Shown in pieces: positions 1 to 8,520 of a stretch of 33,470 nt of DNA; positions within the stretch are counted from its first letter, which is position 1; the number at the start of each line of letters is the position of its first letter. Both the position numbers and the translations under genes were made by a program. Below the pieces are notes generated by a model. The model did not search any database and was not told the DNA's origin. It saw only the letters and a list, made by a program, of their open reading frames with translations. The DNA comes from Clostridiales bacterium (GTDB lineage: Bacteria; Bacillota; Clostridia; Lachnospirales; Lachnospiraceae): positions 1 to 33,470 of the forward strand of contig JAJQEU010000038.1 of NCBI GenBank assembly GCA_021201535.1. Direction: 5' to 3'.

Positions 1-45
1 AGGAGAAACTAATGTGAAAGAAAGAAGTCTTTCATTGCTATTTGT

Positions 46-65
46 GCCGCCAACCAAAAGGCGGC
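46..65 (+). promoter_or_regulatory. Hairpin just upstream of the MalY/PatB ribosome binding site
   Basis: A 6-bp stem (GCCGCC at 46-51 pairing with GGCGGC at 60-65) with an 8-base A-rich loop ends six bases before the GGAG at 71-74. A second small stem (GAAAGA/TCTTTC) lies at about 16-33. There is no U-run, so this is not a convincing terminator. It may modulate translation or be an end-of-transcript structure of a gene left of the window. Function is inference. Confidence 0.35.
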
Positions 66-80
66 GGAATGGAGATTATC

Positions 81-1259
81 ATGCAATATGACTTTGACAC
101 CATCATAAACCGCAGAAACACAACCGCCTGGAAATGGAAGGTCGGCGAAAATGAGCTTCCCATGTGGGTGGCAGACATGGATTTCCGAACCGCACCCGAG
201 ATCAGGGATGCCCTGCGAAAACAGGTGGAGCACGGTATTTTCGGCTACTCTTACATCCCGGAGGAATGGTATACTTCCATCATGAACTGGTGGAGCAGCC
301 GCCACGGACTTACTGTGGAAAAGGACTGGCTGATATTCTGTACCGGTGTTATTCCCGCCATCTCCTCCGCAGTCCGAAAGCTTACCACGCCCGGAGAAAA
401 TGTTCTGATCCAGACCCCGGTATACAACGTATTTTTCAACTGCATTCGCAACAACGGAAGAAATGTTCTTGAAAACCGTCTGATCTACGACCGGAACACA
501 GCCTCCTATCGGATTGACTGGGACGATCTGGAAAAACAGCTGGCGAATCCGCAGACATCTATGATGATCCTGTGCAACCCACACAACCCCATCGGAAAAA
601 TCTGGGATCGGCAGACCCTTGCCAGGATTGGGGATCTCTGTCTGCGACACCATGTCATCATTATATCGGACGAAATCCACTGCGACATTACTGAGCCGGG
701 GATCGATTACATTCCTTTCTGTTCTGTGTCAGAAGCATGCCGTGACAACAGTATCTCCTGTATCTCACCGACCAAGACATTCAACCTTGCCGGACTTCAC
801 AGCGCCGCAGTGATGATCCCGAATGAATTTCTGCGACATAAGATATGGCGTGCCCTGAACACCGATGAAGTCGCCGAACCGAATTCTTTCGCTACCGCCG
901 CCAGTATCGCCGCTTTCACGCAGGGAATCACATGGCTGGATGAGCTGCGCGCTTACATCTCCGGCAACCGCAGGCTTGTCAGTGAATTTATCGCGACAAA
1001 TCTCCCACAGATTCAGATGATTCCATCCGAAGCCACCTATCTGCTCTGGCTGGACTGCACGGGTCTGCCGAAAACAGGCGACAGGCTCGCCTCCTTCATC
1101 CGGAAAAAGACCGGTCTGTATCTCGCAGACGGATCCGCCTACGGAGAGACCGGCGAGGGCTTTCTGCGAATGAATATCGCCTGTCCGCACGTGCTTGTGG
1201 AGGATGGTCTGCGGCGACTGAGGACCGGCATTGAAGCCTGCGGAGCCGCCCGAAAATAA
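81..1259 (+). CDS. MalY/PatB family PLP-dependent aminotransferase / C-S lyase
   Basis: Fold-type I pyridoxal-phosphate enzyme of the MalY/PatB branch, which in characterised members cleaves the C-S bond of cystathionine or cysteine conjugates (beta-lyase); substrate here is not known. The N-terminus has the family pattern, an FD...NRR stretch, then LPMWVADMDF, then FGYSY. The PLP lysine is K232 in SPTKTFNLAGL; the cofactor-binding NPHNPIG and SDEIHCD segments are also present. Length of 392 residues is normal. I chose the ATG at 81 because GGAG sits six bases upstream and the protein then starts as its relatives do; an in-frame ATG at 69 and a TTG at 42 have no good ribosome binding site. 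It is the only plus-strand gene and converges on the galactanase gene. Cytoplasmic; no signal peptide. Confidence 0.9.
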   Translation: MQYDFDTIINRRNTTAWKWKVGENELPMWVADMDFRTAPEIRDALRKQVEHGIFGYSYIPEEWYTSIMNWWSSRHGLTVEKDWLIFCTGVIPAISSAVRKLTTPGENVLIQTPVYNVFFNCIRNNGRNVLENRLIYDRNTASYRIDWDDLEKQLANPQTSMMILCNPHNPIGKIWDRQTLARIGDLCLRHHVIIISDEIHCDITEPGIDYIPFCSVSEACRDNSISCISPTKTFNLAGLHSAAVMIPNEFLRHKIWRALNTDEVAEPNSFATAASIAAFTQGITWLDELRAYISGNRRLVSEFIATNLPQIQMIPSEATYLLWLDCTGLPKTGDRLASFIRKKTGLYLADGSAYGETGEGFLRMNIACPHVLVEDGLRRLRTGIEACGAARK

Positions 1260-1391
1260 ACTCTCACAAATACAGTCTGACAGCAGACCGTATCATAATT
1301 CCATGTGTATTCTGCCCGTCTCGCCGATAGAACATCATCTAATATTTTCTATACTGAAATCCTGTTAATAACGAGACGCACCACCTGAAGA

Positions 1392-1417
1392 GAGCCACGA
1401 CACACATGTCGTGGCTC
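1392..1417. terminator. Strong hairpin between convergent genes, possible bidirectional terminator
   Basis: A perfect 11-bp stem (GAGCCACGACA and its complement) with a 4-base loop lies between the MalY/PatB stop at 1259 and the galactanase tail at 1489. Its position between convergent genes suggests termination in both directions, but neither side has a proper U-run, so an intrinsic terminator is only probable. Nothing else is evident in the 229-bp gap apart from a weak 5-bp stem at 1275-1288. Confidence 0.45.
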
Positions 1418-1488
1418 CCCTCATTCATAAACTCAGGACAACTTCGTCTTATTGACCGCATGAATCAGTTCAGGATGAACCTCACCTG

Positions 1489-1889
1489 TCAGTTCCATGT
1501 ACCGGCATACAGTTCGTCTGTCGCCTTTCCATATCTGACCATTCTGTCATGTACAGTCGCCTGAATGGTTTTCTGGAAATAGCAGGTATTTCCGCGCCTT
1601 GCGCACAGCGTATCATAACCGTCCCCATCCCAGTCACCGACCAGAATCTCATCTGTACTTTTCCCATAGGCAACGGTCATATCCGACGCACCGGAAGCAA
1701 TACTGTTCTTAATATAGCAAATATTTCCGCGGCGCACCGCCAGTGTATCGATCACAGCCTCAGTACCGGAAGTATTGCCTTCCCATTTGCCGACCAGAAC
1801 CTCATCCGTAGCTTTTCCGTAAGACACCGTTGCATAGGAAGAGGCAGCTGTATCATCCAGCGCGTTCTGGAAATAGTATATATTTCCGC
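1489..1889 (-). pseudogene. Out-of-frame C-terminal repeat tail of the GH53 galactanase
   Basis: This frame encodes about 2.5 tandem repeats of roughly 45 residues, each with an YGKATDE or YGKSTDE block, a (V/A)G.W segment (best preserved as GDWDGDGYDT) and an RRGN-aromatic block, ending in TGA at 1489-1491. Such FG-GAP/VCBS-like repeats are common C-terminal modules of secreted glycosidases in gut Firmicutes. It has no start codon or ribosome binding site of its own and follows directly on the upstream coding frame with a one-base discrepancy. It is therefore the natural tail of the GH53 protein, separated either by a real frameshift or by a sequence error. With one extra base near 1886-1894 the protein would be about 1,207 residues. 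Confidence 0.8.
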
Positions 1890-4800
1890 TGATTCAATCG
1901 CAGGAATCACTTCCTGCGCTACAAGTACCTCACCGCACACAGAGCAATGGGATCCCTCCGTCAGGCCGGTCGAAGTCTCCGTCGCCGCAACCGCCTCATC
2001 GATGACCACCGTGTGCCCCGTCGCCGCGATCACTTCAGTGTATGTGTCGCCGCATCCCGTACAGGTATAAACAGATGCTCCGTCCTCCGTACAGGTGGCC
2101 GCTGTCACCGATGTCAGCTCGTAATCACAGTTTTCCGCGTCAGCAAGCGCCGCTTCGCAGTCCGCGCAGCTCACCGCATGCGTGCCGTCTTCATTGTCGG
2201 CATAAGCCAGTGAGGCGTGTTGATGCAGATACAGGGAATCTACGCTTCCCCAGCCGCCGCCCTGCATATCCAGCTGAATCACAAATGTAATCTCAGTATC
2301 CTCTTCCAGACAGAAGGTCACGGACGCGTCAGACCAGTAAGCAGCATCCGCATACCAGCCGGTCAGAATCGTTGTATCGCCTGTTGCAATCGTGTTTCCG
2401 TCGGCATCCAGAATCAGCAGAGTCACACCGTCGCCGTCTGCTCCCATTCCTTTCAGCTCCAGCGTATAGTAACCGGCTTCCAGAATCCCCCAGGTATAAG
2501 AGATTGTGCTGGTCACTGCCTCATCGGCACTGTTCCACCAGTGAGCCGCATAAGATCCCTCCAGAACATTCTCTGTGGAAGGCAGTGTAATCCCGGTTCC
2601 ACAGGTAAAGCCTTCGGCAGTCTCAAATCCGGCCACATCACTGTCTGTAATCAGATTGGCTTCCTTCACAATCACATAACAGATCACGTCCACAGTCGTC
2701 GTACCGTCCGTGCACTCCTGACTCAATGTCGCTGTCCCGCTGATCTCATAAGTGACAGCCCTGCTCAGATCCACAGCCGCCACTTCATCCGCATCCCATA
2801 CCACCGATTCGGCCACTGTGCCTACGCTGGATTTGCTGTAAACCACATTTACGGTATCCGGCATCTCCAGTGTCGCGTCGTCCGACATGATGTAGGTCAG
2901 TTCCGGATTCTGTACACTGCTCACATACAGTGTGTCTGTATAAGAACCGGTCTGTACATAATTATAAACATTCAGGGACTCCAGCGGATGTCCGCTCGCG
3001 TCAAACAGCGCCTGATTGTCCCACTCACTTCCGCCGTAGTCCTCGCTGTAAGGATCATAAGAGTACGCGTAACTGCTGGCCCAGCCGGATCCGTATGTCT
3101 CCCAGATGAGACTGTTTGCCGCAATCTGCGCCTCGAGCGCATCTCCTTCCAGACCGGTAATGTCGCCCACCGTGATCCACGCCGGCTCCCAGTAATATAC
3201 ACCGAGACCACCCACTTCGCTGACCGCATTGATCACATCGCGCAGCGCATTGGCCTGACCCTGTACAGAGGCTTCATAGACTTCATCCGAGCCCAGATCC
3301 GTATCACCGACCACGCTGTTGCCCTGTCCGTCCGTATCCTCCGCGGTATAAACATAGCTTGTCTCCGCTACCAGAACCTGCTTGCCGTAGGTATCCATCA
3401 CAGTCTGCATCTGGCTTTTCAGATTCTCGTAGGTGCCATGCCAGAACGCATAGTATGATGTTGCCAGCACATCATAATCCACGTCATAATCCTGAAGATT
3501 TCCCGCCCACCAGGTCATCTCCTGGTTGTTCGGGTTCGCCACATGGATGGCAACCAGTACCTGGGACGCATCGTCGTAAGTCTCCTCAGAGAACCTGCGC
3601 ACCGCGGCGCTCCCGGAAGAAAACAGTGTGCACATGCCCTCCATATCACTGTAGGACACGCCCGCGATCGCGTTGCTTGTCTCGTTTCCGACCTGCACCA
3701 TGGATATCGTCACACCGGTTGCAGCGATCGTATTCAGACTCTCATATGTAAACGCATACAGAGCCTCTGCCTTTTCCGCTGTCGTGTAGTCTGTCCACGC
3801 TTTCGGAGTGAGCTGGCGATTCGGATCCGCCCAGAAATCAGAATAATGGAAATCAACCAGCATATCCAATCCCGCCTCATAGCAGGCCTCCGCAATCGTC
3901 ACAGCGTTCTCAACATCACAGTTGCCGGCACCGTAACTGTTGCCGTCCTCGTCATAAGGATCATTCCACACGCGTACACGGACAGAAGTCACACCGCATT
4001 CGTCGGCGAGGAACTGACAGAAATCGGTCACTGTCTCGAGCTGATTACCGTCAAAATCATAATACTCGACACCGCTCGCATACTCAGAGACAATCGTGGA
4101 TATATCCATACCCATGATGAAATCCTCCGTCAGCGTGTCAACCCGTTCAACCTCGATGCCGGCTGCCACGGCCTCCACATCATCTGTCTCGCAGAGAACA
4201 AGATTATCCAGACCGCCCCAATAGCCCGCAGGTGTCGTACCGGCTATATAAATAATAATGGCAGCCGCCTCATCCAGTGTGAACTCATCCGTAGAGAAAG
4301 TTTGCCAATCATCCCAGCCGATAGTCGTGATATCTGTCTTCTCCGTCAGAAGATTCCCTTCCGCGTCCGTGACATACAGGCTAAGCCCCGTGTCACTGTC
4401 CATACCTTCCAGATCCACCTGTACCTGATAAGTGCCGGCCGCCAGGTTCTCAACCGTATAAGATATCGTCACATCCGACTCCTCCGTATCAGACACCCAG
4501 AGATTCAGGTAATGATTGTCCGGATCCGACGCATATTCATCTGTCACTACAGACAGCTCCGGCGATACGCTCCAACCTGTGGTATCTCCGGTCTCAAAAT
4601 CCGTATTCTCAAGATCTTCCGGAGTCACGGCGGTCTCCGCCTCACCGACTTCATAGGTGAGATATAAGCAGTCCGTCACATCCGTGTATGATGAATCCTG
4701 CAGTTCCGCCGCGATACAATAACTCCCCGCGGAACCAAAGGTAACCGTAGCGCTCAGCGAAAGCCCGCTGCCGCCATCGTAATCCGAATAGGTGACGTCA

Positions 4801-5111
4801 TCGCTGCAGTCAGAATAATCATTCCATACATTCGTCCACCACCACAGATACAATCCGGCCTGAGAGAGATCTGTAACCGTCTCTCCATTGTAAGTCACCT
4901 CTGCCGTCAGTATCACGCTGTCGCCGGCCCGCAAATCATCCAGATCAACAGACGCATCTGCCGCTGTCGCCGTAACCGTCACCTGATAACCTTCTTCCGA
5001 AGAATCTGCATTCTCTGCAAAGGCCATGGTCGGCAACATGGAAACCGCCAGCAGGATGGCTGTCATCAAAGCCAGACATCGCTTCCTCACAGAATGTTTT
5101 CGTTGTTTCAT
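1752..5111 (-). CDS. Secreted multidomain arabinogalactan endo-beta-1,4-galactanase (GH53), C-terminus frameshifted
   Basis: Hydrolyses beta-1,4-galactan side chains of pectin outside the cell. Signal peptide 1-32 (basic start, hydrophobic core, AFA cleavage region). Residues 40-155 form a beta-rich Ig-like domain; 165-308 a CBM61-like galactan-binding module; about 325-720 the GH53 barrel, with acid/base E477 in VQVGNE and nucleophile E583 in VAETSY; 735-818 a bacterial Ig-like (Big_4-type) domain; 819-965 a second CBM61-like module; 980-1070 two CxxC-rich repeats typical of clostridial surface proteins. The last ~45 residues are an out-of-frame reading of the repeat tail that continues to 1489. 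The catalytic part is intact, so activity may survive. ATG at 5111 has GAGGAGG seven bases upstream and its own promoter; the gene appears monocistronic. No sortase motif or transmembrane anchor is visible. Confidence 0.92.
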   Translation of the reverse strand: MKQRKHSVRKRCLALMTAILLAVSMLPTMAFAENADSSEEGYQVTVTATAADASVDLDDLRAGDSVILTAEVTYNGETVTDLSQAGLYLWWWTNVWNDYSDCSDDVTYSDYDGGSGLSLSATVTFGSAGSYCIAAELQDSSYTDVTDCLYLTYEVGEAETAVTPEDLENTDFETGDTTGWSVSPELSVVTDEYASDPDNHYLNLWVSDTEESDVTISYTVENLAAGTYQVQVDLEGMDSDTGLSLYVTDAEGNLLTEKTDITTIGWDDWQTFSTDEFTLDEAAAIIIYIAGTTPAGYWGGLDNLVLCETDDVEAVAAGIEVERVDTLTEDFIMGMDISTIVSEYASGVEYYDFDGNQLETVTDFCQFLADECGVTSVRVRVWNDPYDEDGNSYGAGNCDVENAVTIAEACYEAGLDMLVDFHYSDFWADPNRQLTPKAWTDYTTAEKAEALYAFTYESLNTIAATGVTISMVQVGNETSNAIAGVSYSDMEGMCTLFSSGSAAVRRFSEETYDDASQVLVAIHVANPNNQEMTWWAGNLQDYDVDYDVLATSYYAFWHGTYENLKSQMQTVMDTYGKQVLVAETSYVYTAEDTDGQGNSVVGDTDLGSDEVYEASVQGQANALRDVINAVSEVGGLGVYYWEPAWITVGDITGLEGDALEAQIAANSLIWETYGSGWASSYAYSYDPYSEDYGGSEWDNQALFDASGHPLESLNVYNYVQTGSYTDTLYVSSVQNPELTYIMSDDATLEMPDTVNVVYSKSSVGTVAESVVWDADEVAAVDLSRAVTYEISGTATLSQECTDGTTTVDVICYVIVKEANLITDSDVAGFETAEGFTCGTGITLPSTENVLEGSYAAHWWNSADEAVTSTISYTWGILEAGYYTLELKGMGADGDGVTLLILDADGNTIATGDTTILTGWYADAAYWSDASVTFCLEEDTEITFVIQLDMQGGGWGSVDSLYLHQHASLAYADNEDGTHAVSCADCEAALADAENCDYELTSVTAATCTEDGASVYTCTGCGDTYTEVIAATGHTVVIDEAVAATETSTGLTEGSHCSVCGEVLVAQEVIPAIESAEIYTISRTRWMIQLPLPMQRCLTEKLRMRFWSANGKAILPVLRL

Positions 5112-5210
5112 TGTAAAACCTCCTCGTTTTTAAATTTTGCACCCGCAAAATCAAAGTCAGTTGATTTCCGGGCGCAGCCTCTCCTTTTCATGGAAAAATC
5201 CTACGCTTCC

Positions 5211-5239
5211 ATTATAGAGTCTATTCTATTTTGTGTCAA
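5211..5239 (-). promoter_or_regulatory. Consensus sigma-A promoter of the galactanase gene
   Basis: On the minus strand a perfect TTGACA (5234-5239), a 17-bp spacer and a perfect TATAAT (5211-5216) lie about 100 bases before the galactanase start. Immediately upstream are TTCACAAAAA (plus strand, 5240-5249) and TGTGCATAT (5256-5264), both of which recur at the sugar-transporter promoter near 27.5 kb. The 5' leader would be about 90 bases. Confidence 0.85.
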
Positions 5240-5298
5240 TTCACAAAAAGATGTATGTGCATATGTAAATAATCAGGACATCTGCACACAGTATGTGT

Positions 5299-6450
5299 TC
5301 AGGAAGACTCATCATAATCATCCAGAAAACTATACTTTTTTCCGTCAACATGATAGCCGATGATCGTCTTTAAATTCACATTATGGACACTGCGGAAAAT
5401 ATTCATCTCAATAAACTCACTTTTCTCCCGCAGCTGCGTGATCAGTTCCTTCATCTCGTCCCGTTTAGAGCCCTGCGTTCCGCCGCAGCTTATACAGTTT
5501 TCCGTAAAACGACAGGCACACTGTATGAAACACAGCCGGTTGTAATCCCGCCATGCAATGATATCCTCCTCCCGGATCAGATACATCGGCCGGATCAGCT
5601 CCATCCCATCGAAATTTTTGCTGTGAAGCTTCGGCATCATGGTCTCCACTTTTCCGCCGTAAAACATTCCCATGAGAATGGTCTCGATCACATCGTCAAA
5701 GTGATGTCCCAGCGCGATCTTATTACACCCCAGTTCCTTTGCATGAGAATACAGATGTCCTCTGTGCATCCTGGCGCAAAGGTAACAGGGATTCTTATCA
5801 ATCGACGCAACCGTGTCAAAAATATCCGTGTGGAAAACAGTCAGCGGTATCCCCAGCAATTCGGCATTGTCCCGGATGATCCTCCGGTTTTCCTCATTAT
5901 ATCCCGGATTCATGATCAGAAATACCAGTTCAAAATTCGCCCTGCCGTGCCGCTGCAGCTCCTGAAACAGCTTCGCCATCAGCATGGAATCTTTGCCGCC
6001 GGAAATACAGACGGCAATCTTATCGCCGTCCCGGATCATCTCATACTCATTAATTCCCTTCGTAAACTTGCACCAGATATTTTTTCGGAACTTTTTTATC
6101 AGGCTCCGCTCGATCTTCGCGCGCTCCTCCTTCTGTGCGTCCTGCGCCTTCATCAGTTCTGCGAGCTGATATTTTAAAAAAGCGCGATAGCCTCCTTTGA
6201 TATTGATTGCGCGGAAGCCGGCTTCCGATAACTCTTCAGCGACATCCGCGCTCTGATCGCCGGTATGGCAGAGCACATAGATGGTTTTTTCTGGCTCCGG
6301 CTGCGGCATGCGCTCCGGAATCTCATTCACCGGGATATTCAGGGCTCCCTCAATCGTGCCCCGGCGATATGTTTCCGCCGGGCGAATGTCAAGTATGACC
6401 CGCTCCGACGGATCCAGCCCCAGCAAATCCTCGATCTCAATTTCTCTCAT
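5299..6450 (-). CDS. Rhodanese domain fused to a TtcA-like tRNA thiolation ATPase
   Basis: N-terminal rhodanese domain (about 1-95) with candidate persulfide cysteine C61 in CHTGDQS, then a PP-loop ATP pyrophosphatase domain (about 120-345). The PP-loop is SGGKDS at 150-155; a CxxC follows in NPCYLC (C222, C225), and four more cysteines cluster at C311, C313, C319 and C322. TtcA-type enzymes thiolate cytidine 32 of tRNA using an iron-sulfur cluster; the rhodanese half could deliver the sulfur. That division of labour is inference. ATG at 6450 has GAGGA six bases upstream. The gene appears monocistronic, lying between the galactanase promoter and the amt terminator. The exact tRNA target is uncertain because TtcA-like paralogues in Clostridia are not all characterised. 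Confidence 0.87.
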   Translation of the reverse strand: MREIEIEDLLGLDPSERVILDIRPAETYRRGTIEGALNIPVNEIPERMPQPEPEKTIYVLCHTGDQSADVAEELSEAGFRAINIKGGYRAFLKYQLAELMKAQDAQKEERAKIERSLIKKFRKNIWCKFTKGINEYEMIRDGDKIAVCISGGKDSMLMAKLFQELQRHGRANFELVFLIMNPGYNEENRRIIRDNAELLGIPLTVFHTDIFDTVASIDKNPCYLCARMHRGHLYSHAKELGCNKIALGHHFDDVIETILMGMFYGGKVETMMPKLHSKNFDGMELIRPMYLIREEDIIAWRDYNRLCFIQCACRFTENCISCGGTQGSKRDEMKELITQLREKSEFIEMNIFRSVHNVNLKTIIGYHVDGKKYSFLDDYDESS

Positions 6451-6533
6451 GTCAAGTCCTCATATTGTCTGACAACAGTTCCCGCAGGGATCATACCCTG
6501 TGTCCTGAAAATCACAAGTCTTTCTTTGAGTTT

Positions 6534-6562
6534 ATTATAGCAGACTTCCATCGTCCTTACAC
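6534..6562 (-). promoter_or_regulatory. Extended -10 promoter of the rhodanese-TtcA gene
   Basis: Minus strand: TGCTATAAT, a perfect -10 (6534-6539) with the TGn extension, and a weak -35 (GTGTAA, 6557-6562) at 17 bp. A small CAGGG/CCCTG stem lies in the leader near 6484-6501. The start codon is about 80 bases downstream. Confidence 0.65.
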
Positions 6563-6584
6563 TCTTTTTCTCAAAATAAAATTT

Positions 6585-6620
6585 TCTATTTAAACAGCGC
6601 CCGGGATAACCCGGGCGCTG
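6585..6620 (-). terminator. Intrinsic terminator downstream of the ammonium transporter gene
   Basis: A perfect 11-bp GC-rich stem (CAGCGCCCGGG and complement, 6595-6605 and 6610-6620) with a 4-base loop is followed on the minus strand by the T/A-rich stretch TTTAAATAG. It lies about 45 bases after the amt stop. Confidence 0.8.
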
Positions 6621-6663
6621 TATGAAGGGAGTATTACTCTATGTCTGAAAATCGTTTCGAAAT

Positions 6664-8421
6664 CTAATCCTGCAGCGCATCATAACCCTCGGCTCCGCTG
6701 CTGATCCGAACCGCATTCTCCACGTTGTATACGAAAATCTTGCCGTCACCCGGATGACCGGTGTAAAGCGCTTTCTTGGCTGTATCAATGACCAGTCTCG
6801 GTGATACCTTGCTGACAACGATATCCACCTGGATTTTCGGCAGAAGGTTCATCTCCATCGGTACACCACGGTACTGAGCGGTTCTGCCGCGCTCGATGCC
6901 GCATCCGAGCACATTGGTCACGGTCAGACCCGTGATGCCTATGCCGGACAATGCCTCATTTAATGCATCAAACCGACTCTGTTTTGCAAAGATCGTAATC
7001 TTTGTAATGCTGACGTCGCTTGCCGTCGCAACAGACGGATCCGGCGTGCGCAGCTGAACCGGTACGGCATCGTCGATCGGAACCGCATCTTTCGGAAGCT
7101 CAACCGGCACCTGTGATGAGAAGTTGTTGATGCTGGACGTCAGGGCAAAGTCCGCGTAAGCGCTTGCCAGACCGTGCTCAGTCGAGTCCAGACCGGTGAT
7201 CTCCTCCTCCGCACTCACACGCAGACCGAAGATAACTTTGATCAGAAGGAACGCTACCGTGATCGTAACCGCCGCCCATGCAAGTACAGTGACAATACCA
7301 AGAAGCTGAATACCGAGGAGCTTCGCGCCGCCGCCGTAGAACAGACCGACCAGTTCTGTACCGTTTTTATCGGCAACCCCATACTCCGGCGCGCTGTTGG
7401 TGGCAAAAAGACCAACCGCGATCGTACCCCAGATACCGTTCATCATATGTACCGCCACAGCGCCGACCGGGTCGTCGACATGCAGCTTATAATCCAGAAG
7501 CCATACGCCGAATACCACCAGCAGTCCGGCAACACCGCCGATCACAACGGCTCCCGCCGCATCCGTCACGTCACAGGGCGCCGTGATAGCGACCAGTCCG
7601 GCCAGGGAAGCATTCAGACACATGGAGACGTCGGGCTTACCGTATTTTAACCAGGTAAAGATCATGCACACCACCGTGGCAACCGCCGGAGCGATCGTCG
7701 TGGTAAGGAAAATGGAGCCCATCTGGGAAACCGATGTCGCCGCCGCGCCGTTGAATCCGTACCAGCCGAACCAGAGGATGAAGCAGCCCAGGCAGCCGAG
7801 CGCCAGATTGTGACCCGGAATAGCGTTTACCTTTATAACTTTTCCGTCTTTATCTTTATTAAACTTTCCGATACGGGGACCAAGTATCGCCGCGCCGATC
7901 AGAGCGCAGACACCGCCGACCATATGGATCGCGCAGGAACCCGCGAAATCATGAAAGCCGAGCTGTGACAGCCAGCCGCCGCCCCAGATCCAGTGCGCCT
8001 CGATCGGGTAGATCAGACCGGAGATGACTGCGGAATATACACAGTAGGACAGAAACTTCGTCCTCTCCGCCATGGCTCCGGATACGATCGTAGATGTCGT
8101 TGCACAGAATACCAGGTTAAACACAAAATCCGAAAAACTGAAATCCGCGTAGGAAGTGAACAGATCCATTCCCGGCTTTCCGATAAATCCGATCATATCC
8201 TCCCCCAGCAGCAAAGAACAGCCGATGAGGATGAACATCACGGTACCGATGCAGAAATCCATCAGGTTTTTCATAAGGATATTGCCGGTGTTTTTTGCCC
8301 GGGTGAAACCAGCCTCCACCATGGCGAATCCGGCCTGCATCCAGAACACCAGCGCAGCGCCGATCAGAAACCAAACGCCAAATACATTGTCGCTTACAAA
8401 ACTCATAATTTCCTGACTCAT
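6664..8421 (-). CDS. amt: Ammonium transporter with fused C-terminal PII (GlnK-like) domain
   Basis: Residues 1 to about 405 are an Amt/MEP/Rh channel with eleven expected membrane helices, the conserved acidic segment GFHDFAG, and the twin histidines in HMVGG and HMMNG. After a 65-residue hydrophilic linker, residues 471-585 are a full PII domain with the T-loop (GRTAQYRG), the LLPK strand and the C-terminal GDGKIFV segment. In most bacteria GlnK is a separate protein that plugs the channel. The T-loop tyrosine uridylylated in E. coli GlnK (Y51) aligns with methionine, so covalent control by GlnD is unlikely; the linker suggests the PII domains act on their own trimer. ATG at 8421 has a perfect AAGGAGGT five bases away; an in-frame ATG at 8550 lies in a terminator stem without ribosome binding site and is rejected. 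Confidence 0.93.
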   Translation of the reverse strand: MSQEIMSFVSDNVFGVWFLIGAALVFWMQAGFAMVEAGFTRAKNTGNILMKNLMDFCIGTVMFILIGCSLLLGEDMIGFIGKPGMDLFTSYADFSFSDFVFNLVFCATTSTIVSGAMAERTKFLSYCVYSAVISGLIYPIEAHWIWGGGWLSQLGFHDFAGSCAIHMVGGVCALIGAAILGPRIGKFNKDKDGKVIKVNAIPGHNLALGCLGCFILWFGWYGFNGAAATSVSQMGSIFLTTTIAPAVATVVCMIFTWLKYGKPDVSMCLNASLAGLVAITAPCDVTDAAGAVVIGGVAGLLVVFGVWLLDYKLHVDDPVGAVAVHMMNGIWGTIAVGLFATNSAPEYGVADKNGTELVGLFYGGGAKLLGIQLLGIVTVLAWAAVTITVAFLLIKVIFGLRVSAEEEITGLDSTEHGLASAYADFALTSSINNFSSQVPVELPKDAVPIDDAVPVQLRTPDPSVATASDVSITKITIFAKQSRFDALNEALSGIGITGLTVTNVLGCGIERGRTAQYRGVPMEMNLLPKIQVDIVVSKVSPRLVIDTAKKALYTGHPGDGKIFVYNVENAVRISSGAEGYDALQD

Positions 8422-8520
8422 AATTACCTCCTTATAGTTAGTATGATATGAAATATGTGCCTTTCCCGACACATTGCAGATGGCTTTATACCCTATGGAC
8501 AATACATCCTGATCATAATA

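Noticed and set aside
1880-1900. Programmed -1 frameshift in the galactanase gene
   Set aside because: No slippery heptamer is present at the junction; the codons there (GCG GAA ATA) do not allow re-pairing in the -1 frame.
2217-3458. Long open frame (413 codons) on the plus strand
   Set aside because: Antisense to the GH53 gene, whose domains and catalytic residues are unmistakable.
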